From contig JBEBIT010000032.1 of assembly GCA_040080215.1 (NCBI GenBank), forward strand, positions 1 through 36,631: a stretch of DNA of 36,631 bases, written 5' to 3'. Below are positions 6,586 through 14,807 of the stretch, in pieces (position 1 is the stretch's first letter; each line of letters starts with the position of its first letter). This DNA is from CAIUGU01 sp040080215 (GTDB taxonomy: Bacteria; Pseudomonadota; Gammaproteobacteria; Steroidobacterales; Steroidobacteraceae). The notes under the pieces were generated by a model. The model searched no databases and was not told where the DNA came from. It saw only the letters and a list, made by a program, of their open reading frames with translations. The position numbers and the translations under genes were made by a program.

Positions 6586-8229
6586 TCAGGCAACCCTTGG
6601 CGTGGCAATCAGCGCTTGACGCTCGTCCTTGTTCGGATCGTTTGCGACCTGGCACTCATTGTTCAGGATCATCGTCGCCCGCTGGTCCGCCGTATACGCG
6701 GGCCACATCGGCAAGCCGTCGTGATTCGGATTGCCCGTACGGGCGAACGTGGTCCACGCGGCACTCATCCGGTCCTGCAAGGCATAGCGATCCTGGCCGC
6801 TGCCGGTCATGGACTGCGCAACGTCGACCGTGCGGAATGCAAAGGGGATGTCGAGCGTGTGATACGCCTTCATCTTCCCGTCTCGAACCGGTGAGTGCCA
6901 CATGAAGTAGTAGACATATGCAGCGCCCTTGCCGAGCGCGGACTTGCGATCGGCCAACGTCTGCGTGTCCATGCGGCGCGTATCGTCGGCCTGCATCTTG
7001 AGGTAGACGTCGATGTTCTCGATTCCCGGGAACTTCTTCTGGTAGACCTCGATGAGCTTCTTCGCATTGGCCTCCGTGACGCGGATGTCCGCCTTCACGC
7101 GACGGACCAGCTCGGGCATGTCGATCGGATCGATCTGGATGCGCGGCGACCAGGCTTCCTCCGTTTCGACGGTTCCCAGCATGATCGGCACATCGGCCGT
7201 GATCTCGGTCGCAGCAGGATCGAACATGCTCGCAGGCAACGTGCGGCCATCGACTACCATGCCGAAATTGAAGCGCTCTTTCGCCATCAGCTCCACGAGC
7301 TGCTCGTAGGGAAGCTGCTGCAGCTTGTCGATGCCGCTCGCATCCAGCCCGAGCGAATGCAGGAAGCGATCGGCGTTCTCGGTTGCCTGGGCGCGTTCCT
7401 GACCGCGAAGCGCCGAGCCGCTCTGCATGATCGCCCGGTGGAACAGTCCCTTTGCGGCAGGCATGCCCTGCAGGATGCTGACCTTCCGCCCGCCTCCCGA
7501 CTGGCCGAAGATCGTGACATTGCCGGGGTCGCCGCCGAAACGGTCGATGTTGTCGCGAACCCATTCGAGCGCGGCAATGATGTCGAGATGACCCGCGTTG
7601 CCGGCCTGAGAATACTTCTCGCCGCCCAGCTCCGCGAGGTACAGGTACCCGAACGCGTTGAGACGATGATTCACGCCGACGACGACAACGTCATGCGCCT
7701 TGGCGAGGTTCGAACCGTTGTAGATGTCGAAGCCTGCCGAGCCCGAATTGAGCCCGCCGCCGTGCAGCCAGACCATGACCGGACGCTTTGCCGCGGCGGT
7801 CGAGGTGCTTGGCGTGTACACATTGAGTACAAGGCAGTCCTCACCCATGGCTTCCCTGCGATCCATCGCAGCGACCTCCGGAGGCTCGCCGCCGGCGAAT
7901 TGCTGGGGCGCGCGCTGGCCGAGTTCGATGGCGTCTCGCACGCCAGTCCACGGCGTGGGCTTGGACGGGGGCATGAAGCGCCCGGCACCGGCGGTCGATC
8001 CACCGTAGGGAACGCCACGGAAAGTGAAGATGCCGTCGTTCACGGCTCCCTTGATGCGACCATAAGCCGTTTCGACTTCCGTGCTGCTTGCAGTACTGAC
8101 CGCAGCAGCTCCAGGCGAACTCTCGCGCGAACATGCGACGAGCAGGCCGCTGCCCAACACGCTCACTGCCAGGGCGCTTTGGCCCAGGAAGGTGCGCCGA
8201 TTGATCTTGTAGGCTGGTCGCTTCTTCAT
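6586..8229 (-). CDS. Type B carboxylesterase, Tat-exported lipoprotein
   Basis: A 547-residue alpha/beta hydrolase of the carboxylesterase/para-nitrobenzyl esterase family, cleaving carboxylic esters. The N-terminus has a twin-arginine motif NRRTFLGQ (Arg11-Arg12), a hydrophobic stretch and the lipobox LVAC (Cys33), so it should be folded in the cytoplasm, exported by Tat and lipid-anchored. The family signature EDCLVLNVYTP, oxyanion-hole HGGG (156-159), nucleophile Ser244 in GQSGGG and His457 in YHTLDIPFAF are present; an acidic member is probably in the GTVETEEAW segment. GQSGGG replaces the commoner GESAGG, as in some bacterial members. The ATG at 8229 has AGGGGG four bases upstream; a GTG at 8232 is too close to it. 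It diverges from the ABC exporter genes. Substrate unknown. Confidence 0.9.
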   Translation of the reverse strand: MKKRPAYKINRRTFLGQSALAVSVLGSGLLVACSRESSPGAAAVSTASSTEVETAYGRIKGAVNDGIFTFRGVPYGGSTAGAGRFMPPSKPTPWTGVRDAIELGQRAPQQFAGGEPPEVAAMDRREAMGEDCLVLNVYTPSTSTAAAKRPVMVWLHGGGLNSGSAGFDIYNGSNLAKAHDVVVVGVNHRLNAFGYLYLAELGGEKYSQAGNAGHLDIIAALEWVRDNIDRFGGDPGNVTIFGQSGGGRKVSILQGMPAAKGLFHRAIMQSGSALRGQERAQATENADRFLHSLGLDASGIDKLQQLPYEQLVELMAKERFNFGMVVDGRTLPASMFDPAATEITADVPIMLGTVETEEAWSPRIQIDPIDMPELVRRVKADIRVTEANAKKLIEVYQKKFPGIENIDVYLKMQADDTRRMDTQTLADRKSALGKGAAYVYYFMWHSPVRDGKMKAYHTLDIPFAFRTVDVAQSMTGSGQDRYALQDRMSAAWTTFARTGNPNHDGLPMWPAYTADQRATMILNNECQVANDPNKDERQALIATPRVA

Positions 8230-8379
8230 CACTCCCCCTGATTATTTGTCCGGCGGCGCAATTGTGCGGCAAGCGTTCTACGGGTGGGAAGATCGGGCGT
8301 GAAGATTTGCAAAGATCGACATGCGGCGAATGGTGGTGCTGCGTGTCCGTTCCCCTCACCATCCCAAGGCCTAAGGATC

Positions 8380-8388
8380 TGCTAGATT
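8380..8388 (+). promoter_or_regulatory. Extended -10 promoter of nodI; candidate leaderless start
   Basis: TGC followed by TAGATT (8383-8388) matches an extended -10 element. Its last T lies six bases before the ATG at 8395, which puts the expected transcription start on the A of the start codon. No ribosome binding site precedes the ATG. No good -35 is seen. Confidence 0.4.
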
Positions 8389-8394
8389 GTTGCG

Positions 8395-9300
8395 ATGCTC
8401 AAAGTCGACTCCCTGCGCAAGCGTTACGGAGATCTCGAGGTCGTCCGCGGAGTCACCCTGCAGGTTGCGCCAGGGACCTGCTTTGGCCTGCTCGGCCCGA
8501 ACGGCGCGGGCAAGACGACGACGCTGCGTTGCTGCCTTGGGCTGACGACCCCGGACAGCGGCACGATCGAACTCGCGGGTGTCCCGGTTCCGGAACGGGC
8601 GCGCGAAGCCCGTGCCCGAGTGGGCGTCGTCCCCCAGTTCGACAACCTCGATCCCGACTTCACGGTCACCGAGAACCTCGTCATGTACGGGCGGTATTTC
8701 GGCCTGTCACGACGCGAATGCGAAGCCCAGGTGGAACGGCTGCTGGTCTTCGCCGGTTTGAGTGACAAAGCCAGGGCCTCGATCGAATCGTTGTCCGGCG
8801 GAATGAAAAGGCGCCTGACCCTGGCCCGCGCGATGATCAACAATCCGCAGATCCTCTTCATGGACGAGCCGACGACGGGTCTCGACCCGCAGGCTCGGCA
8901 TCTCGTGTGGGACCGGCTCAAGACGCTGCTTGCCGAAGGCCGGACCCTCATCCTCACCACCCATTTCATGGACGAGGCCCAGCGCCTGTGCGACCGGGTG
9001 GCCATCATGGACAAGGGCGTGATCATTGCCGAGGATGCGCCGCATGCCTTGATCGACCGCGAAATCGAACCTGCCGTCATCGAGGTCTACGGCGACGGCA
9101 TCGAGGCGTGGTTCGAGACGGCGGGGAAGCGCTACTCGGAACGGTCGGAGCTCGCCGGCGACACCGCGTTCTGTTACTGCCACGACCCGAGCCCGCTGCT
9201 CAAGTCGCTCGAAGGCCTGGGCGAACTGCGGAGCCTGCGGCGTTCTGCAAATCTCGAAGATGTGTTCCTGAAACTGACGGGGCGAGACCTGCGTGACTGA
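8395..9300 (+). CDS. nodI: ABC exporter ATPase, NodI/DrrA type
   Basis: A 301-residue ATP-binding subunit that powers an ABC-2 exporter. Walker A GPNGAGKTT (34-42), Q-loop Gln81, signature LSGGMKRR (133-140), Walker B ILFMDEPT (153-160) and switch His190 are intact. The segment after the Q-loop, QFDNLDPDFTVTENL, is characteristic of the NodI subgroup of the drug/oligosaccharide exporter family. In rhizobia NodIJ exports lipo-chitooligosaccharides; in free-living proteobacteria the substrate of NodIJ-like pairs is generally not known, so the symbol denotes homology and not nodulation. Its last eight bases overlap the permease gene. Confidence 0.9.
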   Translation: MLKVDSLRKRYGDLEVVRGVTLQVAPGTCFGLLGPNGAGKTTTLRCCLGLTTPDSGTIELAGVPVPERAREARARVGVVPQFDNLDPDFTVTENLVMYGRYFGLSRRECEAQVERLLVFAGLSDKARASIESLSGGMKRRLTLARAMINNPQILFMDEPTTGLDPQARHLVWDRLKTLLAEGRTLILTTHFMDEAQRLCDRVAIMDKGVIIAEDAPHALIDREIEPAVIEVYGDGIEAWFETAGKRYSERSELAGDTAFCYCHDPSPLLKSLEGLGELRSLRRSANLEDVFLKLTGRDLRD

Positions 9301-10105
9301 CGCCGATACCAGGATGGAGAGGCTCGGCAACGCTTCGCAGCCGCCTGTAGACCGATGGCGTTTCCTGCATGTCGTCCACAGGAACTACCTGGTCTGGCGC
9401 CAGCTGCTCGGATCTGCGCTCGTGGGACATCTGGCCGACCCGCTCCTGTGGCTGGTCGGCTTCGGCTTCGGCATCGGCAGCTTGCTGCCAACCGTCGGTG
9501 GGCTGACTTACCTCGAGTTCCTCGGCTCCGGCATGCTCTGCTACAGCGTCATGAATTCCGCGTCGTTCGAAGCGCTGTATTCGGCTTTCACGCGACTCAA
9601 GCACCAGCGCACCTGGGAGGGCATCCTGCATGCGCCCATGACGGTCACGGACATTGTCGTGGGGGAATGGGTGTGGGCGGCACTCAAGGGCGCGCTTTCA
9701 GGAGCCGCCATCCTGCTGGTAATGGCCGGGCTCGGACTGATCAAGTCATTTGCAGCGCTGTGGCTGCTGCCCATCGTGCTGCTCGTGGGACTCGCGTTTT
9801 CGGGCATCGCCCTGGTCTTCACCGCCCTCGCGAAGTCCTACGACCTCTTCACTTACTACTTCAGCCTGGTCGTCATGCCGATGATGCTGATCTCGGGCGT
9901 ATTCTTTCCCGCAGAACAGCTTCCCGCGGTCGTCCGCTTCGCCGGCAACCTGTTGCCGCTTTCACACGCGACCGCCCTGGCGCGCGGCCTCGCCGTCGGC
10001 GCGCCGCTCGACCACGTATTCCTGCACCTGGTGGTGATCGCGATCTACGCGGGGCTGGGGCTGGTCTTGGCGGACCGCCTGATCAAGAGACGACTGACGC
10101 GCTAG
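9293..10105 (+). CDS. nodJ: ABC-2 type exporter permease, NodJ type
   Basis: A 270-residue inner-membrane protein with six hydrophobic segments after a cytoplasmic N-terminus containing NYLVWRQLLGSALVGHLADPLLWL. The LKHQRTWEGILHAPMTVTDIVVGEW region and the late FFPAEQLPAVVRFAGNLLPLSHA segment are typical of the NodJ/ABC-2 permease family. The GTG start at 9293 overlaps the ATPase stop by eight bases, implying translational coupling; an in-frame ATG at 9314 is the alternative. Together with the ATPase it forms a complete two-gene exporter. It converges on the alpha/beta hydrolase gene with three bases between stops. Confidence 0.9.
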   Translation: MTDADTRMERLGNASQPPVDRWRFLHVVHRNYLVWRQLLGSALVGHLADPLLWLVGFGFGIGSLLPTVGGLTYLEFLGSGMLCYSVMNSASFEALYSAFTRLKHQRTWEGILHAPMTVTDIVVGEWVWAALKGALSGAAILLVMAGLGLIKSFAALWLLPIVLLVGLAFSGIALVFTALAKSYDLFTYYFSLVVMPMMLISGVFFPAEQLPAVVRFAGNLLPLSHATALARGLAVGAPLDHVFLHLVVIAIYAGLGLVLADRLIKRRLTR

Positions 10106-10108
10106 CGC

Positions 10109-10846
10109 TCACACGCAGCCGTTCCGCGCCCGTTCAATCTCCGCCACGAGCCGATTGAGCAAGTTGTCCCTGGTCACGTCGAGACGATGACCCTGCCCCT
10201 TCTCGACGGCGAACCGGATGTTCGCGCCGCGCTGCTTAATGAGCGTGTATTGGGCTTGCATGGCCCGCAGCCACGAGGCGTCCTGTTCGCCCACGTGCAT
10301 ATAGAGACACAGCGACTGCAGCGCGGCGAGCCTTTCCGCGGGAGCGCTGTCGAGCAGCCCCGGATAGCCCGTCACGGAGATGAAGTATTGGGGAAACAGC
10401 GACGCGACGTGGAAGGCACTCAAGCCTCCGTTCGAATGACCCGTGACATGCAGCTTGCCGCCGGCCACCTTGTAGGACTTCAGGATCTGGTCGATGAAGG
10501 CCGGAAAAATCCTCGCGCCCTCCTCGAAGAACAGCCGGCCATCGGGCGCGGCGGGACTGATCACGATGTAGCCCTTTTGCTCGGCAGTCGCGCGCCAGTC
10601 CGTGTCGGTGCTGCGTTCCACGATCTCGAGCGTCTGCCCTCCGCCCGCGAAATGCAGAATCGTCGGATACGCCTTGGTCGCATCGTAGTTGTTGGGCAGG
10701 ATCACGCGATAGGTCACCTGCATGCCGGTAAAGGTGCCGACTTTCTGCTGGACTTCGGCATGCGCGGACGTGATGACCAGTGCTGAAATCGCGATGAGCA
10801 GCGCCCGTATCCAAAGCTCGAACCGCTGGGGTGCATCAGTGCGCAT
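10109..10846 (-). CDS. Secreted alpha/beta hydrolase, PHB depolymerase/feruloyl esterase-like
   Basis: A 245-residue protein with an N-terminal signal peptide ending about residue 30 (TSAHA). The hydrolase fold is shown by strand YPTILHFAGGG, nucleophile elbow GHSNGG (Ser138), acid candidate Asp189 in HVGEQDASW and His220 in GQGHRLD. Spacing and the CxPGxDx-like YPGLLD region recall the esterase D/PHB-depolymerase type family that cleaves polymer or hydroxycinnamate esters; the substrate is not clear. ATG 10846 has GAGAGG seven bases upstream; a GTG at 10864 lies before that site and is unlikely. It is the last gene of a minus-strand series and starts 51 bases after the preceding lipoprotein gene. 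Confidence 0.78.
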   Translation of the reverse strand: MRTDAPQRFELWIRALLIAISALVITSAHAEVQQKVGTFTGMQVTYRVILPNNYDATKAYPTILHFAGGGQTLEIVERSTDTDWRATAEQKGYIVISPAAPDGRLFFEEGARIFPAFIDQILKSYKVAGGKLHVTGHSNGGLSAFHVASLFPQYFISVTGYPGLLDSAPAERLAALQSLCLYMHVGEQDASWLRAMQAQYTLIKQRGANIRFAVEKGQGHRLDVTRDNLLNRLVAEIERARNGCV

Positions 10847-10897
10847 GACCTTGCCTCTCGTCACGTGGGTGAAGGTCGCGATTTGAATTGAGCCGGC

Positions 10898-11287
10898 TCA
10901 ATTGCGCAAGACGGCCTTCCCGCCGGTCGCGAGACGACAGCACTCGCCCACCGCAGCGTCGTCACCCGCCTCCTTCGCGCAGCGCAGGCCTGCCCTATCC
11001 GCCTGCAGGTCGGCCCGCTCCGCATCGCCTGCACTGAACACGTCCTTGAGCTCCTTGCCGATCGAGGCCAGTGCAGCCTCTGTCCTGCTGCAATACCGTG
11101 CGATCATCGCTGCGGCCACGCAGTGCGTCGGCTTGTCTGCGAGACCCTGCGGGACGCGATCTCTCACGACGGCCTCTGCGCATCCCAGCGTCGAACGTGA
11201 CGGCCTGTCTGGCACCGAAGCGCATCCGCCGACGACCATGGCGACAAGCAGGAGCGGCGCCGAATTCCGGACGGCGCTGTTTATCAT
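10898..11287 (-). CDS. Small Cys-rich lipoprotein of unknown function
   Basis: A 129-residue protein whose signal peptide ends in a lipobox-like VVGGC (Cys22). The mature part is helical with seven further Cys, including a CC pair near the C-terminus (GECCRLATGG). I do not recognise the family. Its ATG overlaps the TGA of truC as ATGA, which both fixes the start and indicates translational coupling to truC. An upstream in-frame start would place nine extra residues inside the truC coding region. Confidence 0.65.
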   Translation of the reverse strand: MINSAVRNSAPLLLVAMVVGGCASVPDRPSRSTLGCAEAVVRDRVPQGLADKPTHCVAAAMIARYCSRTEAALASIGKELKDVFSAGDAERADLQADRAGLRCAKEAGDDAAVGECCRLATGGKAVLRN

Positions 11288-12105
11288 GCGTAGGCAGCCA
11301 CAAGGCCCTCCCATCCCAGTTGCCTACAGACTGACACAAAGTCGTCCGCTGGCGGAGCGCGCAACAGCAGAGCCATTCCGGTCAGCGGATGCGCGATGCC
11401 CAGCTCCACGCTGGCAAGCAGCAGGCGGTGGCTGGCAAAGCGACTTGCGAACGCGCGGTTATGGTTGCCTTTGCCATGCGTGGCGTCACCGATGATGGGG
11501 TGCGAGAGGTGCTTCATGTGCCGTCGCAACTGGTGCCGCCGACCGGTCAGCGGCTTGAGCTCCACCAGCGAATATCGACTGGCCGGATAGCGGTCGACCG
11601 GTATCGGCAGCTCGACCGTACCCAACCGCCTGAATTGCGTCAGCGCGGCCTGCGGCGCAGATGACTCAGAGCGCGGACTGGACTCCGCATCGTCCACTTC
11701 CCGCGACAGCGCATGATCGATCGTGCCGGTGACGGGTGGGTATCCGCGGACGATGGCCAGGTAGCGCTTTGTCACCGTGCCCGCTTCGAACTGCCTGCCG
11801 ACGCTCGCGGCAGTGTCCTTGTCGAGCGCAAACAGCAGCACGCCTGACGTGCCCCGGTCGAGTCGATGCGTGGGCCATACATGACGACCAATCTGGTCAC
11901 GCAGCAGCTGCACGGCAAAGCGCGTCTCGTGCTTGTCGAGCACCGTGCGGTGAACCAGCAAGCCGGCCGGCTTGTGGATCGCAACGAGACACTCATCCCG
12001 GTACAGGACAGGCAGGAGCGGTGCTTGCATTGCGTCGTGTACTGCTTCCACCGCGTGGCGAAGAGCCACGGGCGCGCCCTCGACCGGATCGAGTCCCGAC
12101 GACAT
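11284..12105 (-). CDS. truC: tRNA pseudouridine(65) synthase TruC
   Basis: A 273-residue cytoplasmic RNA-modifying enzyme of the RluA family. The catalytic motif HRLDRGTSG contains Asp83. The TGRRHQLRRHMKHLSHPIIGDATHGKG region and following NHNR are specific to TruC, which converts U65 of certain tRNAs to pseudouridine. An N-terminal extension of about 30 residues precedes the conserved LPVLYRDECLVAIHKPAGLLVHR. It begins three bases after the stop of the VTT-domain gene and its stop overlaps the next lipoprotein gene, so it sits inside a minus-strand operon. Confidence 0.9.
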   Translation of the reverse strand: MSSGLDPVEGAPVALRHAVEAVHDAMQAPLLPVLYRDECLVAIHKPAGLLVHRTVLDKHETRFAVQLLRDQIGRHVWPTHRLDRGTSGVLLFALDKDTAASVGRQFEAGTVTKRYLAIVRGYPPVTGTIDHALSREVDDAESSPRSESSAPQAALTQFRRLGTVELPIPVDRYPASRYSLVELKPLTGRRHQLRRHMKHLSHPIIGDATHGKGNHNRAFASRFASHRLLLASVELGIAHPLTGMALLLRAPPADDFVSVCRQLGWEGLVAAYA

Positions 12106-12108
12106 CGC

Positions 12109-12819
12109 TCAATGACCGTCGCCGGCAGGCCGACTGCTTCCGGGTGCGAGGCGACGTCGCAATCGCTGGAATGCGAACAAGCTGCTGGCAACCAGCACCA
12201 GACCGACTGCGAGCAGCACCCCGCTGCGACGTTCAAGGAAGCTCGCGCCGAGCAGGACGGTTGCGAGCGCGTAGGGCAATTCAGCCAGCGCGAGCGCGGC
12301 AAGGTACCGGGGCAGCGGGTAGCGCACGAGTCCGAGCAGGTAGCCCGGAATCTCGGACGGCAGCGCGAGTTGCAGCAGCAATACCAGGGATAACGGGGTC
12401 TGGCTGTTGACCGCGGACTCGAGGCGCTTGAGCCCCGCTTCCGCCGTCAGCCAGCGAACCACGCTGCGGCCCATGTAGCGGGCGATGCCATAGGCACATA
12501 GGCCGCCGAGGATCCACCCGAGCCAGAGCAGCAGGATGGTGACGCCCTGTCCCCATGCGTAGATCGCCACGGGAACCACAACGGCAACCGATACGAAGGC
12601 TATCATCGCCGAGACGGCGGCAAAGACCACGAACACCGTCGCACCAAGGATGGGGTGGCCCTGAATGATCTGTTCGATTTCCTTGAGTACGTCCAGCAAC
12701 GCGGCGTGCAGGTCCTCAGACGAGGCAACCGCAGCCAGCGCCAGACACAGCACGACCAGCGCCACCGCCCTGCGCCACACGGTGCCGTGCTCTGTCGGCA
12801 ACTGGTCAGCTGCCCTCAT
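12109..12819 (-). CDS. TVP38/TMEM64-family membrane protein (VTT domain)
   Basis: A 236-residue inner-membrane protein with five to six hydrophobic segments (about 17-33, 58-88, 93-115, 144-165, 172-192, 200-217). The VTT/SNARE-associated core is seen in the VPVAIYAWGQG and ARYMGR regions followed by the LALPSEIPGYLLGLVRYPL segment, corresponding to the family's re-entrant loop. Members of the wider DedA/VTT superfamily act as lipid scramblases or flippases; the role of this bacterial group is poorly known. It lies 13 bases downstream of the GIY-YIG gene and three bases before truC. No clear ribosome binding site is visible before the ATG. Confidence 0.82.
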   Translation of the reverse strand: MRAADQLPTEHGTVWRRAVALVVLCLALAAVASSEDLHAALLDVLKEIEQIIQGHPILGATVFVVFAAVSAMIAFVSVAVVVPVAIYAWGQGVTILLLWLGWILGGLCAYGIARYMGRSVVRWLTAEAGLKRLESAVNSQTPLSLVLLLQLALPSEIPGYLLGLVRYPLPRYLAALALAELPYALATVLLGASFLERRSGVLLAVGLVLVASSLFAFQRLRRRLAPGSSRPAGDGH

Positions 12820-12832
12820 CGCCGTGGGACGC

Positions 12833-13144
12833 TCACCGGCTTGCCTTCGTAGGTGCGGGAGGCGGCGTTGCCGCCAGCAAGGCTTCCTTCTTCTGCCGTG
12901 GCAGCCGTTTGATCTCGCGCTCGCGACGCGACGCCGCAGAACGGGAACTCACGGGTTCGCAGTAAACGAGTTCGACGGGCCTGCGGGTCCGGGTGTAGCG
13001 CGCACCGAGCTGGTCGCTTGAATTGTGTTCGTCGATCCGCCGCATGACTTCCACGGAAATGCCGGTGTAGAGGCTCCCGTCGGCGCAGCGAACGATGTAG
13101 ACGGCCCAGGCCGCCTCGGCGCCCGGCGTATTGCGAGTCTGCAT
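12833..13144 (-). CDS. GIY-YIG domain protein, YhbQ/UPF0213 type
   Basis: A 103-residue protein made of one GIY-YIG nuclease module. VYIVRCADGSLYTGIS (15-30) is the GIY/YIG strand pair with the catalytic Tyr residues; Arg35 and the REREIKRL helix with Glu76 follow as in YhbQ-type proteins. A Pro/Ala/Lys tail ends the protein. Members are small standalone nucleases of uncertain function, proposed to act in DNA repair or nucleic-acid turnover. The ATG at 13144 has AGGA at normal spacing. It heads the minus-strand series toward truC and diverges from the MmgE/PrpD operon. Confidence 0.85.
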   Translation of the reverse strand: MQTRNTPGAEAAWAVYIVRCADGSLYTGISVEVMRRIDEHNSSDQLGARYTRTRRPVELVYCEPVSSRSAASRREREIKRLPRQKKEALLAATPPPAPTKASR

Positions 13145-13356
13145 TGATGTCCTGGCATTCAAGCTTGTGGCAACCGTGGATTGCGGGCGGACGAACGGTA
13201 GTGTTACTGCAACGCAAAGGCAAGGCGCCGACCGCGGGAGGTGCAGCGGCCCTGCTCCGCGACGCCGCGCGAATCCCGCAGATACCAATCCCTGTCGTAT
13301 TCTGGCAACCTCACGGGCCTCGTTGCGACGACCCGCCTGACCGCTGGAGACCTGCC

Positions 13357-14781
13357 TTGGATCAGCCTGCTACCCGGATTACCGCTGCCGCCCTGAAGTT
13401 CATTGAAGAAGCCGAATTCGCTGGATTGCCCGCCGAGGCGCTGCGCATCGGGCGTCGGTGCATGCTCGATACGATGGGACTGTTCCTGGCGGGCGCCTCG
13501 GAATCCAGCCTGAGCTACCTGATCGACGATGCACTCGATCAGGGCGGTCGTCCCGACGCGCTGGTCATTGGCGCCGGGGACCGGAAAGTACCGGCCGCGC
13601 TCGCGGCACGCGTGCTCGGTACCGCGGGGCATGCCCACGACTGGGACGACACGCAGGTCTCGCACGATCCCGCTCATGTCTATGGGCTGCTGACGCACCC
13701 GTCGGTACCCCCTCTGACGGCTGCCCTGGTCATGGCCCAGCGCCTCGGCAACGTGGACGGCCGCTCCCTGATGCTCGCCTTCCAGGTGGGCTTCGAAGTG
13801 GAATCCAAGATCGCGGAGTGGATGACGCCCCGCCACTATCGTCGTGGCCACCATTCAAGCGGAACGGTCGGAACGTTCGGCAGTTGCGCGGCGGCAGCGA
13901 AGCTGCTCGGACTCAAGGGCACGGAACTGGCCCACGCCCTCGGCATCGCCGCCAGTTTCGCGGCGGGCATTCGCGCCAATTTCGGCACCATGACGAAGCC
14001 CTTGCACGTGGGACGCGCCTCCGAGAATGGCGTCATCGCTGCGCTGCTCGCTTCGCGCGGCTTCACCGCCGATCCCACCGTGCTCGACGGCCCCTGGGGT
14101 TTTTTCTCGGTGATGGGCGAAGGTTTCACGGCCGAGAAGATCGCGCAGGGCTTCGGCAAGGAACTCACCATCGTCAACCCGGGTGTCAGCATCAAGCCGT
14201 ACCCGTCCGGAATCCTGACGCATCAGTCGATGGATGCGATGCTGGCGCTGGTGACCAAACACGACCTCAAGCCCGAGCAGGTCGAGCGGGTCGGCTTCTA
14301 CGCCGGCCGCAACATCACGGAACCGATCCGCTATCCCGTCGCGCAGAACCACCTGCAGGCCAAGTTCTCGATGCCCGCGCTCTTGTCCATGATCGTGCTG
14401 TGCCGGCGCGCCAGCCATCACGAGTTCAGCGATGCGTTCGTGTCGTCGACTGCCATGCAGGACCTGCAGCGCCGCACGACCGTGCATGTCGACGCAGAGA
14501 TCGATGCGCGCGGCTACGACAAGATCCGCTCGCGCATCGAGGTACTGACCAAGGATGGCCGGACGCTCGTCGAATGGGCGGATGAGCGTTATCGCGGCGG
14601 TCCGTCCAACCCGATCAGCGATGCGGATCTCGAAGGCAAGTTCCGGATGTGTGCGGAGGGCGCGCTGCCGGTCCCGGCCCAGGATCGTCTCGTCGCCGCC
14701 ATCCACGGCGTGGAAGGCTTGGGCAACGCAGCGACCCTGGCGGACCTGATGAAGTTCACGGCCGCCAGCCCCAGCCACTGA
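13357..14781 (+). CDS. MmgE/PrpD family protein (first copy)
   Basis: A 474-residue cytoplasmic enzyme of the family that includes 2-methylcitrate dehydratase PrpD, cis-aconitate decarboxylase and iminodisuccinate epimerase. By analogy with cis-aconitate decarboxylase, active-site positions are Asp95 and Thr99 in DWDDT, His103/His107, His165/His166 in GHHSSGT, Lys214 and His217 in TKPLHVGR, and His289 in ILTHQS; all candidates are present. The start is TTG 13357: GGAGA lies six bases upstream and the conserved N-terminal helix begins there. The open frame extends upstream to 13144 without homology. It is the first gene of the plus-strand TTT operon and is followed by tctC after 26 bases. The likely substrate is a small di- or tricarboxylic acid brought in by that transporter. 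Confidence 0.87.
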   Translation: MDQPATRITAAALKFIEEAEFAGLPAEALRIGRRCMLDTMGLFLAGASESSLSYLIDDALDQGGRPDALVIGAGDRKVPAALAARVLGTAGHAHDWDDTQVSHDPAHVYGLLTHPSVPPLTAALVMAQRLGNVDGRSLMLAFQVGFEVESKIAEWMTPRHYRRGHHSSGTVGTFGSCAAAAKLLGLKGTELAHALGIAASFAAGIRANFGTMTKPLHVGRASENGVIAALLASRGFTADPTVLDGPWGFFSVMGEGFTAEKIAQGFGKELTIVNPGVSIKPYPSGILTHQSMDAMLALVTKHDLKPEQVERVGFYAGRNITEPIRYPVAQNHLQAKFSMPALLSMIVLCRRASHHEFSDAFVSSTAMQDLQRRTTVHVDAEIDARGYDKIRSRIEVLTKDGRTLVEWADERYRGGPSNPISDADLEGKFRMCAEGALPVPAQDRLVAAIHGVEGLGNAATLADLMKFTAASPSH

Positions 14782-14807
14782 CCCGGTTTCCAGAGGAGAG
14801 TTCGACA

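Noticed and set aside
6895..8241. Plus-strand open frame of 448 codons
   Set aside because: It is antisense to the carboxylesterase, whose catalytic motifs and signal peptide are intact; no domain is seen in the antisense product.
13144..13356. N-terminal extension of the first MmgE/PrpD protein
   Set aside because: The extra 71 codons show no homology and run opposite the GIY-YIG promoter region; the TTG at 13357 has a good ribosome binding site and begins the conserved domain.
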